Below, one piece after another: positions 9,201 through 16,331 of a stretch of 33,262 bases of DNA. Location of the stretch: the NCBI GenBank assembly GCA_020637895.1, contig JACKJP010000012.1:1-33262 (forward strand), given 5' to 3'. Source of the stretch: Rhodobiaceae bacterium (lineage in GTDB: Bacteria; Pseudomonadota; Alphaproteobacteria; Rhizobiales; Tepidamorphaceae). A program made the position numbers and the translations under genes. The notes beneath the pieces were generated by a model, which was given only the letters and a program-made list of their open reading frames with translations, had not been told where the DNA came from and ran no database searches. The first letter of the stretch is position 1. Every line of letters starts with the position of its first letter.

Positions 9201-9456
9201 GATCACGATCGGCTCCATCACATCGGTGTGGTGGGTTCAGCTTTCGACGGCGATCATTTTCGGCCTCGGGTTCTCAACCGTTCTCACGCTGATCTTCGTG
9301 CCGGTCATGGTCGCGATGCCGAGCGTCTATGCGGAGCGTTTCGCCCGGCTGAGGGATCGCTGGCGCGGCCGCCGTGGCGGCGGATCGGGCGGCGGCAGGC
9401 CTCGCAAACCGTCGAATGACGATGCGGCGCCCGCATTGCCGCAGGCAGCAGAATAG
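6214..9456 (+). CDS. RND-family efflux permease
   Basis: The inner-membrane pump subunit, driven by the proton gradient. Its 1080 residues match the family, with the N-terminal TM1 (HPRSVLTMLVVMLAAGI), a first large periplasmic loop, a cluster of membrane segments from about 335 to 490, a second loop, and a last cluster from about 870. In TM4 the segment VGMLVDGAIVIIEYADRK keeps the first aspartate of AcrB's Asp pair (D398) but has Gly at the second (G399). In TM10, VVNNAIVLLD has Asn (N936) where AcrB has the relay lysine. Both changes occur in RND branches other than AcrB, so a different substrate range or coupling is likely. The C-terminus is a Gly/Arg-rich tail. No outer-membrane channel gene is nearby, so a TolC-type protein encoded elsewhere is presumed. 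Substrate unknown. Confidence 0.95.
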   Translation: MISGLTTILRHPRSVLTMLVVMLAAGIISYVSIPKEAQPDIDVPVFYVSIAQQGISPEDAERLLVRPMETQLRGLDGLKEITGIASEGHAGIVLEFNIDFDKDAALADVRAKVDQAKADLPDEAREPQIFETNFSLVPTIIVTLSGDVPERTLYNLSRQLKDEIEAIPTVLEANLSGHREELLEVVIDSTRLETYNISQDELYRALTNNNQLVAAGAIDLGKGRFNVKVPGLLETAQDVYSIPVKVSGDGIVTLGDVADIRRTFKDPVRFTHVNGSPAIAIEVVKRAGTNIIENNDTVRKTVEQFTADWPKTVKVGYTLDQSTFIYEVLGNLESSIMTAIALVMIVVVAALSWRSALLVGFSIPTSFMIGFLILAVAGIPMNMMVMFGLVLTVGMLVDGAIVIIEYADRKMSEGLHRRDAYILAAQRMFWPIVSSTATTLAAFLPMLLWPGVSGEFMSYLPIMVIIVLSASLLTAMVFLPVLGSLFGKSAANAEDAEEARKLAGSSRVDLKEIRGPRGVYARTLRWLIYRPGLVMGAMAAVVFATFTFYAEHGNGVEFFVDEEPDQAVVLVSARGNLSATEMRDIVGKVEGQVLQVSGIKTVFFTSGPSTGGVKLGDVQDKPADMVGSLSIELENYCCRRTAKEIFAEIRERTANFPGVHVEVRKIEGGPPTGKDVRLQINGPNYQVVKQATALVRRHFDNEVDGLRDVEDSRPLPGIEWQIDVDRKEAGRFGADIVTVGGMFQLVTDGILIGKYRPDDSEDEVDIRARLPQNERTLAKLDELRVRTPQGLIPVGNFVERTAQPKVSSITRRNGQFSMDVKANVADGVLADEKVKEIDTWLKSQEWPDNIQFRFRGADEEQKEAGAFLGKAAFAALFLMFIILVTQYNSFYQAILTLSTVVLAMVGVLIGMMITGQTFSIIMTGTGIVALAGIVVNNAIVLLDTFNRLREDGLDPVEAIIRTCIQRLRPIFLTTITTIMGLVPMATKIGFDFFAPSITIGSITSVWWVQLSTAIIFGLGFSTVLTLIFVPVMVAMPSVYAERFARLRDRWRGRRGGGSGGGRPRKPSNDDAAPALPQAAE

Positions 9457-9483
9457 GGTCAAGGGCACGCCAGCTATATCGGA

Positions 9484-10332
9484 TCAGCCGGCGCTGCCCT
9501 CTTCCGCCTCTGCTTCGGGCGGCGCGGCCTGCGAGCTGCGCTCAAGCTTGCGATAGTAGGTGAGACCAAAGGGAATCATCGCCAGATAGGCGATGCTCAG
9601 CAGCGAAAGCATGTGCCACAGATAACTGCCTGCCAGCGCGATGAAGAGGACGCAGGCGCCGAAAATCGGCACGACCCACTCTCGTGAAATCCGCACGCCC
9701 ATGCGCTTGCCGGAAAATGTCGGAATGCGGCTGACCGCAAGCGCCGCAATGCAAAGCACATAGATCATGATGACCGGTGCCGCCTCGTCCATATGGGGCA
9801 GGCCGATAAACTCAAGATAGATCGGCAGCATGACGGTCAGAGCCGCGGCCGGGGCCGGTATGCCCAGAAAGAAATTACCCATCCAGGCGGGGCGATCCGT
9901 GTCGTCGAGCATGACGTTGAAACGCGCCAGACGCAGCACCATCGAAATGGCGTAAAGGCTTGATGCCACCCAGCCGATCGAACCGATGGAGTCGAGCGTC
10001 CATGTGAACAGCAGGATTGCCGGCGCCACGCCGAAGCTGACGAAATCCGCCAGGGAATCCAGCTCCGCGCCAAAGCGCGAACTGCTCTTGAGCAATCTGG
10101 CGGCTCGTCCGTCGATCGCGTCGAGTACGGCGGCGAGCAGGATCAGTCCGACCGCGAATTCGAACCGCGATTCCAGCGCCATCCGGATTGCCGTCAGGCC
10201 GGCATAAAGGGCAGCAAGCGTGATGATATTCGGAACCAGCATCCGCAGGGGGATATTGCGCAGACGACGCCGGCGCGTATTGCCGCGCGGCTGTTCGTCC
10301 GGCTGGAATGGTGGAGGAAACAGGGATTTCAT
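9484..10332 (-). CDS. pssA: CDP-diacylglycerol-serine O-phosphatidyltransferase
   Basis: This integral membrane enzyme makes phosphatidylserine from CDP-diacylglycerol and serine, the first step to phosphatidylethanolamine. The 282-residue product contains the full CDP-alcohol phosphotransferase signature: DAIDGRAAR, then eight residues to G, then ELDSLADF with the two further aspartates. About seven to eight membrane segments surround it. The N-terminus is Arg-rich and the C-terminus acidic. The start MKSLFPPP (10332) is preferred over the longer frame to 10620, which would run into psd. It lies 13 bases after psd, which encodes the next enzyme of the pathway, so the two form one operon. The adjacent psd-pss arrangement is known from rhizobia. 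Confidence 0.95.
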   Translation of the reverse strand: MKSLFPPPFQPDEQPRGNTRRRRLRNIPLRMLVPNIITLAALYAGLTAIRMALESRFEFAVGLILLAAVLDAIDGRAARLLKSSSRFGAELDSLADFVSFGVAPAILLFTWTLDSIGSIGWVASSLYAISMVLRLARFNVMLDDTDRPAWMGNFFLGIPAPAAALTVMLPIYLEFIGLPHMDEAAPVIMIYVLCIAALAVSRIPTFSGKRMGVRISREWVVPIFGACVLFIALAGSYLWHMLSLLSIAYLAMIPFGLTYYRKLERSSQAAPPEAEAEEGSAG

Positions 10333-10345
10333 CGGAGCTTTGCCA

Positions 10346-11050
10346 TTATCCCGCTCTGAACGTCCGATCCGCCTTCTTGCTTGAGAGGTCCGCAAGCACC
10401 GTCTCGCCGCCGATCGCGCGCTGCCCCTGTGCGACGAGAAGCGGTGTTCCCACCGGCATATAGACGTCGAGCCTGCTGCCGAAGCGGATGAGACCGAAAC
10501 GTTCGCCGGCAGATACGGTTTCACCTTCGACGACAAAACACACGATGCGGCGGGCAACGAGACCGGCGATCTGGACGACGCCGAAGCGCCGGCCGTCAGG
10601 CGTATCGATGACGAGGCCATTGCGCTCGTTGTCGTCGCTGGCCTTGTCCAGTTCGGCGTTGAGGAACTTGCCCGGACGATAGGCGATCCGGGTAATGCGG
10701 CCGCCGAGCGGCGCGCGATTGATGTGGCAGTCGAACACGTTCATGAAGATCGAGACGCGTGCCATGGGCGCATCGCCGAGACCGAGTTCCGGCGGCGGCA
10801 CGGCATCCTCCACAGAGGAAACACGTCCGTCTGCGGGTGAAACGATCAGACCCTCGCGATCGGGCGTCACGCGCGGCGGATCGCGAAAGAAATAGACGAC
10901 CCAGACCGTCAGGATCAGCGCGATCACCGCGAGCGACGATCCCAGGATCCACAGAAGCAGAAACGCGCCGACGCATATCGCGATGAACGGATATCCCTCG
11001 CGATGTATCGGCACGAACATGCTTCGGATTGAATCTATAATGGTCGCCAT
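10346..11050 (-). CDS. psd: Phosphatidylserine decarboxylase (short form)
   Basis: Converts phosphatidylserine to phosphatidylethanolamine at the inner membrane, using a pyruvoyl group made by self-cleavage. The 234-residue proenzyme is the short type. Hydrophobic segments cover about residues 20-54, and the catalytic domain starts near FFRDPPR. The self-cleavage motif is RFGSR, so G191-S192 is the expected cut and S192 becomes the pyruvoyl group. NVFDCHINRAP (104-114) is the conserved active-site segment. A strong GAGGAGA ribosome-binding site sits 5 bases before the ATG at 11050. It is followed by pssA and preceded by an Atm1-like ABC gene and a LysM gene in the same direction. Confidence 0.96.
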   Translation of the reverse strand: MATIIDSIRSMFVPIHREGYPFIAICVGAFLLLWILGSSLAVIALILTVWVVYFFRDPPRVTPDREGLIVSPADGRVSSVEDAVPPPELGLGDAPMARVSIFMNVFDCHINRAPLGGRITRIAYRPGKFLNAELDKASDDNERNGLVIDTPDGRRFGVVQIAGLVARRIVCFVVEGETVSAGERFGLIRFGSRLDVYMPVGTPLLVAQGQRAIGGETVLADLSSKKADRTFRAG

Positions 11051-11130
11051 CTTGTCTCCTCGCGCGCCTGCGGCGCCCCCCGCTTCACGAACCGAAGACC
11101 GCCCGGCCCGTCGAGTTCGGCTGCCCTTTC

Positions 11131-13023
11131 TTATACCGGTTTGGGCGTTGCGAGATAGCCTTCCGCGTCTGCCTCAACAGTCCTGCGCAGCCTTTCGGCG
11201 GCAGCTTCGGCCTCGCGCTGGCGATTCCACATGCCGGCATAGACACCCTTGCGGCGCAACAATGCGCGATGGGTTCCGCGTTCGACGATCTCGCCCTTTT
11301 CCATCACGAGAATTTCGTGCGCATCGATGATGGTGGAAAGCCGGTGGGCGATGACGATGGTCGTGCGGTCGCGCGATACCCCCTTGAGGGCGGACTGGAT
11401 TTCCTTCTCGGTATGCGTGTCGAGCGCGGACGTCGCCTCGTCGAGAATGAGCAGCGGTGGCGATTTCAGGATCGTCCGCGCAATCGCGACACGCTGCTTT
11501 TCGCCTCCCGAGAGCTTCAGCCCGCGTTCGCCTACGGGCGTCTGAAAGCCTTCGGGCAAGGACTCGATGAAGGGGGCAATCTGCGCCAGCCGCGCGGCCT
11601 CCTCGATTTCGTGATCGGAGGCGTCGATGCGACCGTAGCGAATATTGTAGCGGATCGTATCGTTGAAGAGGACAGTATCCTGCGGAACCATGCCGATGGC
11701 CGCGCGCAGCGACTTCTGCGTGACATTCCTGATGTCCTGCCCATCGATCGTCACGCTGCCGCCCGAAATGTCGTAGAACCGGTAGAGGATGCGGGAAATG
11801 GTGGATTTTCCGGCGCCTGACGGGCCGACGATCGCCACCGTCCTGCCGGCCGGCACAACGAAGCTGATGCCCTTCAGGATCGGCCTGTTCGGGTCGTACT
11901 GGAAGCGAACGTCATCGAAGCGTATCTCGCCGCCGTCGACATGAAGCTCCGTCGCGTCGGGGTGGTCTCGAACTTCCGGATCGCGATCGAGCAGATCGAA
12001 CATCATCTCAATATCGACCAGGCTCTGCTTGATCTCGCGATAGACCATGCCGATGAAATTCAACGGCACGTAGAGCTGCACCAGCAATGCATTGATCATG
12101 ACGAAGTCGCCGATCGTCTGGCGCCCATCGAGCACAGCCATTGCGGAAAGGATCATGCAGGCCGTCATGCCGAGTGAAAAAATGATCGTCTGACCGCTGT
12201 TCAGCCATGCCAGCGATACCCAGGTCTGCGTGGCCGCTTTCTCGTAGCGCTCCATCGACTGGTCGAAACGGCCCGCTTCCATCGCCTCGTTGCCGAAATA
12301 TTTCACCGTTTCGAAATTCAGCAGGCTGTCGATAGCTTTGGAATTGGCATCGGTGTCGGACTCGTTCATCCGGCGACGGATCGCAATGCGACGCTCGCTC
12401 ATCCAGAAAGTGAACCAGAGATAGACGGTGACGGTGACGCCCAGCACGACGAGGTAGGTCCAGTCGAAATGCACCGCCACGACGACGGCGACCAGGGCGA
12501 ATTCGATGATCGTCGGGATTGTCGACAGGATCGTATATCGGACAACCGTCTCGATCCCCTTGGTGCCGCGCTCGATGATGCGGCTTAGTCCGCCCGTGCG
12601 CCTTTCAAGATGGAAGCGCAGCGACAGGCCGTGCATATGGACGAAGGTCTGGTTGGCGAGCACCCGAACGGCATGCTGGCCGACCTTTGCGAACAGGGCG
12701 TCGCGGATCTGCTGGAAGACCGCCATCGAAATGCGGCCGATATTGTAGCCCGCGACAATTGCGACCGGGCCGGCGACCATGAGCAGGACGGCCGGAACAC
12801 CCTGGAGAAAGCGTGCGGGATCGGTCAGCGCGTCCGTTGCCCACTTGAAGAGGTAAGGCACCAGAATCGTGACGAGCTTGGCGGCGACGAGCAGCACCAG
12901 CGCCATGATGGCGCGCTGCTTCAGATCGGCTCTGCCCGCTGGCCAGATATATGGCCACAGGTCGCCAAGCGTCGCCAATGTGGAGCGATCGCGCCGCGCG
13001 GCGCGGGTTACATTATCCTTCAT
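11131..13023 (-). CDS. Atm1/HMT-type ABC exporter (fused membrane and ATPase domains)
   Basis: A half-transporter of 630 residues acting as a homodimer in the inner membrane. Six membrane helices lie in about residues 36-330; the ATPase follows with Walker A GPSGAGKS (400-407), signature LSGGEKQR (504-511), Walker B LLILDE (524-529) and the H-loop histidine H560. The stretch LRFHLERRTGGLSRIIERGT (135-154) is typical of the Atm1/ABCB7/HMT branch, which exports glutathione-linked sulfur or metal conjugates. Position between a LysM gene and psd-pssA could instead suggest a lipid or envelope role. The sequence points to Atm1, the neighbours to lipids; I favour Atm1-like by motif. AAAGG lies 7-8 bases before the start. 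Confidence 0.93.
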   Translation of the reverse strand: MKDNVTRAARRDRSTLATLGDLWPYIWPAGRADLKQRAIMALVLLVAAKLVTILVPYLFKWATDALTDPARFLQGVPAVLLMVAGPVAIVAGYNIGRISMAVFQQIRDALFAKVGQHAVRVLANQTFVHMHGLSLRFHLERRTGGLSRIIERGTKGIETVVRYTILSTIPTIIEFALVAVVVAVHFDWTYLVVLGVTVTVYLWFTFWMSERRIAIRRRMNESDTDANSKAIDSLLNFETVKYFGNEAMEAGRFDQSMERYEKAATQTWVSLAWLNSGQTIIFSLGMTACMILSAMAVLDGRQTIGDFVMINALLVQLYVPLNFIGMVYREIKQSLVDIEMMFDLLDRDPEVRDHPDATELHVDGGEIRFDDVRFQYDPNRPILKGISFVVPAGRTVAIVGPSGAGKSTISRILYRFYDISGGSVTIDGQDIRNVTQKSLRAAIGMVPQDTVLFNDTIRYNIRYGRIDASDHEIEEAARLAQIAPFIESLPEGFQTPVGERGLKLSGGEKQRVAIARTILKSPPLLILDEATSALDTHTEKEIQSALKGVSRDRTTIVIAHRLSTIIDAHEILVMEKGEIVERGTHRALLRRKGVYAGMWNRQREAEAAAERLRRTVEADAEGYLATPKPV

Positions 13024-13038
13024 GAACGACCTTTGAGC

Positions 13039-13054
13039 GCCGGCTCATGCCGGC
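13039..13054. repeat. Hairpin between the LysM and ABC exporter genes
   Basis: GCCGGC, four bases, GCCGGC: a perfect 6-base stem in the 38-base gap between the LysM stop and the ABC start. No T-run follows, so it is more likely an mRNA processing or partial attenuation structure than a full terminator. The gap is short enough for co-transcription. Confidence 0.35.
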
Positions 13055-13061
13055 AAGCGGT

Positions 13062-14540
13062 TTATTTGGTCTTCTCGCCGTCCTCGACGGGAATGGTGAA
13101 GACCTGACCGGGATATATAAGGTTCGGATTGCGAATTTGGGAGCGGTTCGCCTCATATATCACCGTGTAGCGTATTCCACGTCCATAGATACGACGGGCA
13201 ATACGCCACAGATTGTCACCGCGCTCGATTTCAAGATCGGGGACCGACGCCTCAGCCCTGGAGGCTTCCTGCGACATCGCTGGCTTTGCGGCGGGGGTGC
13301 TGGCAGCCTGCGAGCCGGCCGTCGTGCCCGAGCCGCCCTGCGATGCAGCCGACATGCTTTCCGATGTCGAAGCAGAAGGGCCGGTTGAAGCGGCCGGCGC
13401 AGCTTGCGATGGCGTCTCGGCCGGTTTGGCGGTGGAGGTTTCGCCAGATGATGGCGATGCGGCGCCCTGCGAGGCGGGCGCGGCTTCCGCAAGCCTTACC
13501 CGGTCGAACTTGACTTCAGCGCGCGCGACCACCGTTCCGGCGTCGTCGAGCATATCGGCGCGCACCTGGTAACGGCCGGGTCCGAGGTCCCGTTCTGCCG
13601 TAAGAGCAAACTTGCCGTCTGCGCCGATGCGGGTATCGCCGATGGGTTCATCGTTGAGATAGACGCGCACCGCGCTTCCCGCCGGCCCTTCGCCCTGCAC
13701 GAACAGCCTGTCCGCCTCAACTTCCACGCCTGCGATGGAAACTTCAGGTGTCGCGGCCTTCTCTCCACCGGATCCAGCCTGCGCGGCTTCCTGTGCAGGC
13801 GGGCTCGATGCCGCAGCTTCCGGTTTTGCCGCCATCGCTGGCGCCTCCGGCTTTGCGGCCATCGTTGGCGCCTCGCCGCTCTTGGCGCTATCCGCGGGTG
13901 ATGCAGAGGCGCCGGGCGTAGCCTGAGCCATCTGCCCGGCGGGCTGCTGCGACGTTGGCCCCGCATTTGCCGGCGCCATGGCATCGGGCTTCTGCATGAT
14001 CTGAGCGGGCTTGCCCGGCTCGGCGAGCGCAACCAGCGGCGTGTTCGTCCCGTCGACCGCGACGCTGAGCGAACCGTCCGACATCTTTGCCTCGCCCGCG
14101 CCGCTGTCAGCGCGCAGGCTCACGTCAGAATTGCCGCCCGGCAGCGGCTTGGACGGTGCGAGCGCCCACTCTCCGCTCTCGTTCGCCTTGGCGCTGTCAA
14201 AAACCTGCCCGTTGACCATCAGATCGACGGTTGCGCCCGGGGTCGCGCGGCCCGCGGCGACGACACTGCCGTTCGGTTCGACGCGGAATACATCGAAGCT
14301 CGGGGCGACAGGCGATGGCGTCACGGTCTGGCCGCTGCTGTCAGCCTTGTCCATCTTGTCGGCTGCAGCGGATTGTTCCTGCTGAGCGGCGCCGGGAGAG
14401 CTGGCTTCCTTGCTGCCAGCCGCATTTCGGCGATTGTATTCGTATATGCCGATGCCGAGGATCAACGCGATGACGATGACTATTCCGGTGAGCGCATATC
14501 GGCTCGTCCCGGTTGCGGCTTTGGATTCAGAATTCGCCAT
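13062..14540 (-). CDS. LysM peptidoglycan-binding envelope protein with Ig-like domains
   Basis: A 492-residue protein anchored by one N-terminal membrane segment (about residues 16-30, YALTGIVIVIALILGIGIY), with the rest in the periplasm. Long Ala/Pro/Ser/Glu-rich linkers separate two Ig-like beta modules (about residues 80-165, starting near FDVFRVEPNGSVVAAGR, and about 270-350, near VEVEADRLFVQGEG). The C-terminus is a LysM domain (about 435-485, IERGDNLWRIARRIYGRG), which binds the glycan chains of peptidoglycan. One linker holds a 27-base tandem repeat. It leads a same-direction run into the ABC exporter, psd and pssA, suggesting an envelope-related unit. Ribosome-binding site AGGGGTG precedes the start. 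No catalytic domain is visible. Confidence 0.9.
   Translation of the reverse strand: MANSESKAATGTSRYALTGIVIVIALILGIGIYEYNRRNAAGSKEASSPGAAQQEQSAAADKMDKADSSGQTVTPSPVAPSFDVFRVEPNGSVVAAGRATPGATVDLMVNGQVFDSAKANESGEWALAPSKPLPGGNSDVSLRADSGAGEAKMSDGSLSVAVDGTNTPLVALAEPGKPAQIMQKPDAMAPANAGPTSQQPAGQMAQATPGASASPADSAKSGEAPTMAAKPEAPAMAAKPEAAASSPPAQEAAQAGSGGEKAATPEVSIAGVEVEADRLFVQGEGPAGSAVRVYLNDEPIGDTRIGADGKFALTAERDLGPGRYQVRADMLDDAGTVVARAEVKFDRVRLAEAAPASQGAASPSSGETSTAKPAETPSQAAPAASTGPSASTSESMSAASQGGSGTTAGSQAASTPAAKPAMSQEASRAEASVPDLEIERGDNLWRIARRIYGRGIRYTVIYEANRSQIRNPNLIYPGQVFTIPVEDGEKTK
13816..13869 (-). repeat. 27-base tandem repeat in the LysM protein linker
   Basis: Two adjacent 27-base units (13816-13842 and 13843-13869) match at 23 of 27 positions. 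They keep the frame and encode two copies of a nine-residue unit, EAPxMAAKP. It is a low-complexity linker repeat, liable to length change. Confidence 0.8.
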
Positions 14541-14608
14541 GCGATCACCCCTGTCGTCGCTCGCCGGAAGAACCCGCCATTCTTCCCATCAAAAGCTCAT
14601 GCCGCACC

Positions 14609-14636
14609 GGGAACAAATGCGGTTCCCATACGTCAT
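14609..14636 (+). promoter_or_regulatory. Inverted repeat and possible ECF-type promoter upstream of the LOG gene
   Basis: GGGAAC and GTTCCC (14609-14627) are perfect 6-base arms around 7 bases. On the plus strand GGAAC (14610-14614) is followed after 16 bases by CGTC (14631-14634), close to the GGAAC-16/17-CGTT pattern of alphaproteobacterial EcfG general-stress promoters. One -10 base differs and the start codon is 95 bases away, so this is only a candidate. Confidence 0.25.
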
Positions 14637-14728
14637 AGGCCAGCCAGTCGCAGTAAATCCTTCCCGGCGTCGCGCCGCAAGCCCGCGGCTTCATTGACGC
14701 TTCACAAACCCGGTGCAACAAACGTTCA

Positions 14729-15331
14729 ATGACAACAATACAGTCCATATGCGTCTATTGCGGGTCGGGCGAAGGCCGCGACCCCGCTTATGTAGCGGCT
14801 GCCGAAGCCTTCGGCCGGATACTTGCCGAATACCGAATCAATCTCGTTTATGGCGGCGGCAATCTCGGCCTCATGGGACGCGTGGCAGCGGCCGCAGGCG
14901 AAGCAGGCAGTCACGTCACCGGGATTATTCCGGAATTCCTTTCGAAACGCGAAGGCATCCATCGCGACGTCGACGAACTGATTGTCGTCCCCGACATGCA
15001 CACCAGAAAGCGGCTGATGTTCGAAAAGTCCGATGCCTTCGTCGCCCTGCCCGGCGGCATCGGCACCCTTGAAGAGACGGTCGAGATGCTGACCTGGCAC
15101 CAGCTCGGGCAGCACCGAAAACCACTGGCGCTCGCCAATATCAACGGGTTCTGGAATCCGCTGATCGGGCTTTTCGGTCACATGCGCGAGGAGAACTTCA
15201 TCCGTGCCGGAATGGAGGTCAGCTTCGTCGTCGCCAATACGCCGCAGACGATACTGCCGGCCCTCGAAGAAGCGATTGCAAGGCACCCTCGCGACCACGA
15301 TCCCGTCATCGACGACATCGAGAAACTCTAG
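14729..15331 (+). CDS. LOG-family nucleotide 5'-monophosphate phosphoribohydrolase (TIGR00730 type)
   Basis: A cytosolic Rossmann-fold enzyme of 200 residues. Family members hydrolyse nucleoside 5'-monophosphates to base and ribose 5-phosphate, including cytokinin nucleotides in plants and some bacteria. It has the N-terminal SICVYCGSGEG (6-16), YGGGNLGLMG (41-50), the MHTRKRLMFEKSDAF segment with the conserved Arg-Lys, and the signature PGGIGTLEE (108-116). Old database labels of lysine decarboxylase for such proteins are wrong. No good ribosome-binding site precedes the ATG. The gene is divergent from the LysM gene and meets rarD tail-to-tail with one base between the stop codons. Whether the substrate is AMP or a cytokinin nucleotide cannot be told. 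Confidence 0.93.
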   Translation: MTTIQSICVYCGSGEGRDPAYVAAAEAFGRILAEYRINLVYGGGNLGLMGRVAAAAGEAGSHVTGIIPEFLSKREGIHRDVDELIVVPDMHTRKRLMFEKSDAFVALPGGIGTLEETVEMLTWHQLGQHRKPLALANINGFWNPLIGLFGHMREENFIRAGMEVSFVVANTPQTILPALEEAIARHPRDHDPVIDDIEKL

Positions 15332-15332
15332 A

Positions 15333-16259
15333 TCAATCGAGCGGCGGCGTTTCCTCGGCGATCATCACGGGCCGGCGGCGCATCGTTCTGAAGATCGAAA
15401 TCGAGTAAATGCCGAGCGCGCTCCAGATAATCGCGAAGGCGATCGCCCGCCCCGACGAAAACGGCTCCCTGAAGACAAATACGGCGATCAGGAAAATGAT
15501 CGTCGGCGCGACATACTGCATGATGCCGATGGTCGAGAGCTTCAGGCGCTTTGCCCCATTGGCATAGAGCAGCAGCGGAACCGTCGTTACCAGGCCGCCG
15601 AACATCAGCAGGACATAGTCCTGCATGGTCACGGGTCCCGGAAACTGGCCCACATGCAGATGGCTGTAGACCAGGAACGCAAATGCCGGAACGGCGAGGA
15701 TCAGCAACTCAAGCAGGAAGCCCTGATTGGGACCGATGGGCAGTGCCCGGCGTGCCAGTGCGTACAGTCCCCATGACACCGTCACGGCCAGTGCCATCCA
15801 TGGCAGGCGGCCGACTTCCCATGTCACGACCGCTACACCGACGGCGGCCAGCGCAATCGCCGTCATCTGGAGCTTGTCGAGACGCTCGCGCAGGACGACC
15901 GCGCCGAGCATGACCGTGAAGAGCGGATTGATATAATAGCCCAGCGCCGTTTCGAGCGATCGGTCCGTGACGACCGAATAGATGAAGACGCCCCAGTTGA
16001 TGGTGACCAGCGCGGCCGTAATGAAGGCCATCCCGACCATGCGCCACGACGTCAGCGCCGATTTGAGATCCGACGTGCGCCCCATCGCGATGAGCACGAG
16101 CGTGATGATCGGCAGGCTGAACACGATCCGGTACACAAGAATGTGCAGGGCATGGATGTGTTCGACAGACTTGATGTAGAACGGCGTGAAGCCCCAGATC
16201 GTGTAGGCCGTGAGCGCCAGCAGGAAGCCAGATCGCGTATCGTTATATTCTTCGACCAT
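15333..16259 (-). CDS. rarD: RarD-type EamA-family permease
   Basis: An inner-membrane transporter of the drug/metabolite superfamily, 308 residues with about ten membrane segments in two EamA repeats. The start region LLALTAYTIWGFTPFYIKSV and the VNWGVFIY-like segment (TINWGVFIYSV) are typical of RarD. The substrate of RarD is not established, though chloramphenicol sensitivity has been linked to the family. A strong GAGGGAGG site lies upstream of the ATG at 16259. It follows cimA in the same direction with a 72-base gap that contains a small GC hairpin. Confidence 0.93.
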   Translation of the reverse strand: MVEEYNDTRSGFLLALTAYTIWGFTPFYIKSVEHIHALHILVYRIVFSLPIITLVLIAMGRTSDLKSALTSWRMVGMAFITAALVTINWGVFIYSVVTDRSLETALGYYINPLFTVMLGAVVLRERLDKLQMTAIALAAVGVAVVTWEVGRLPWMALAVTVSWGLYALARRALPIGPNQGFLLELLILAVPAFAFLVYSHLHVGQFPGPVTMQDYVLLMFGGLVTTVPLLLYANGAKRLKLSTIGIMQYVAPTIIFLIAVFVFREPFSSGRAIAFAIIWSALGIYSISIFRTMRRRPVMIAEETPPLD

Positions 16260-16290
16260 GATCTGGCCTCCCTCAATGGTCGCACCTTAT

Positions 16291-16304
16291 GGGGCCAATG
16301 CCCC
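16291..16304 (-). terminator. Small GC hairpin after cimA
   Basis: GGGGC-CAAT-GCCCC forms a 5-base stem between the cimA stop and the rarD start. On the minus strand it is followed by ATAAGG and not by a T-run, so it is a weak terminator at most and rarD may be read through from cimA. Confidence 0.25.
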
Positions 16305-16331
16305 GGTCAGCACAACCTGAAAGTGGCGCGA

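Noticed and set aside
14674..14689. A GCCGC/GCGGC hairpin before the LOG gene
   Set aside because: Five-base GC stem with no T-run; too common in this composition.
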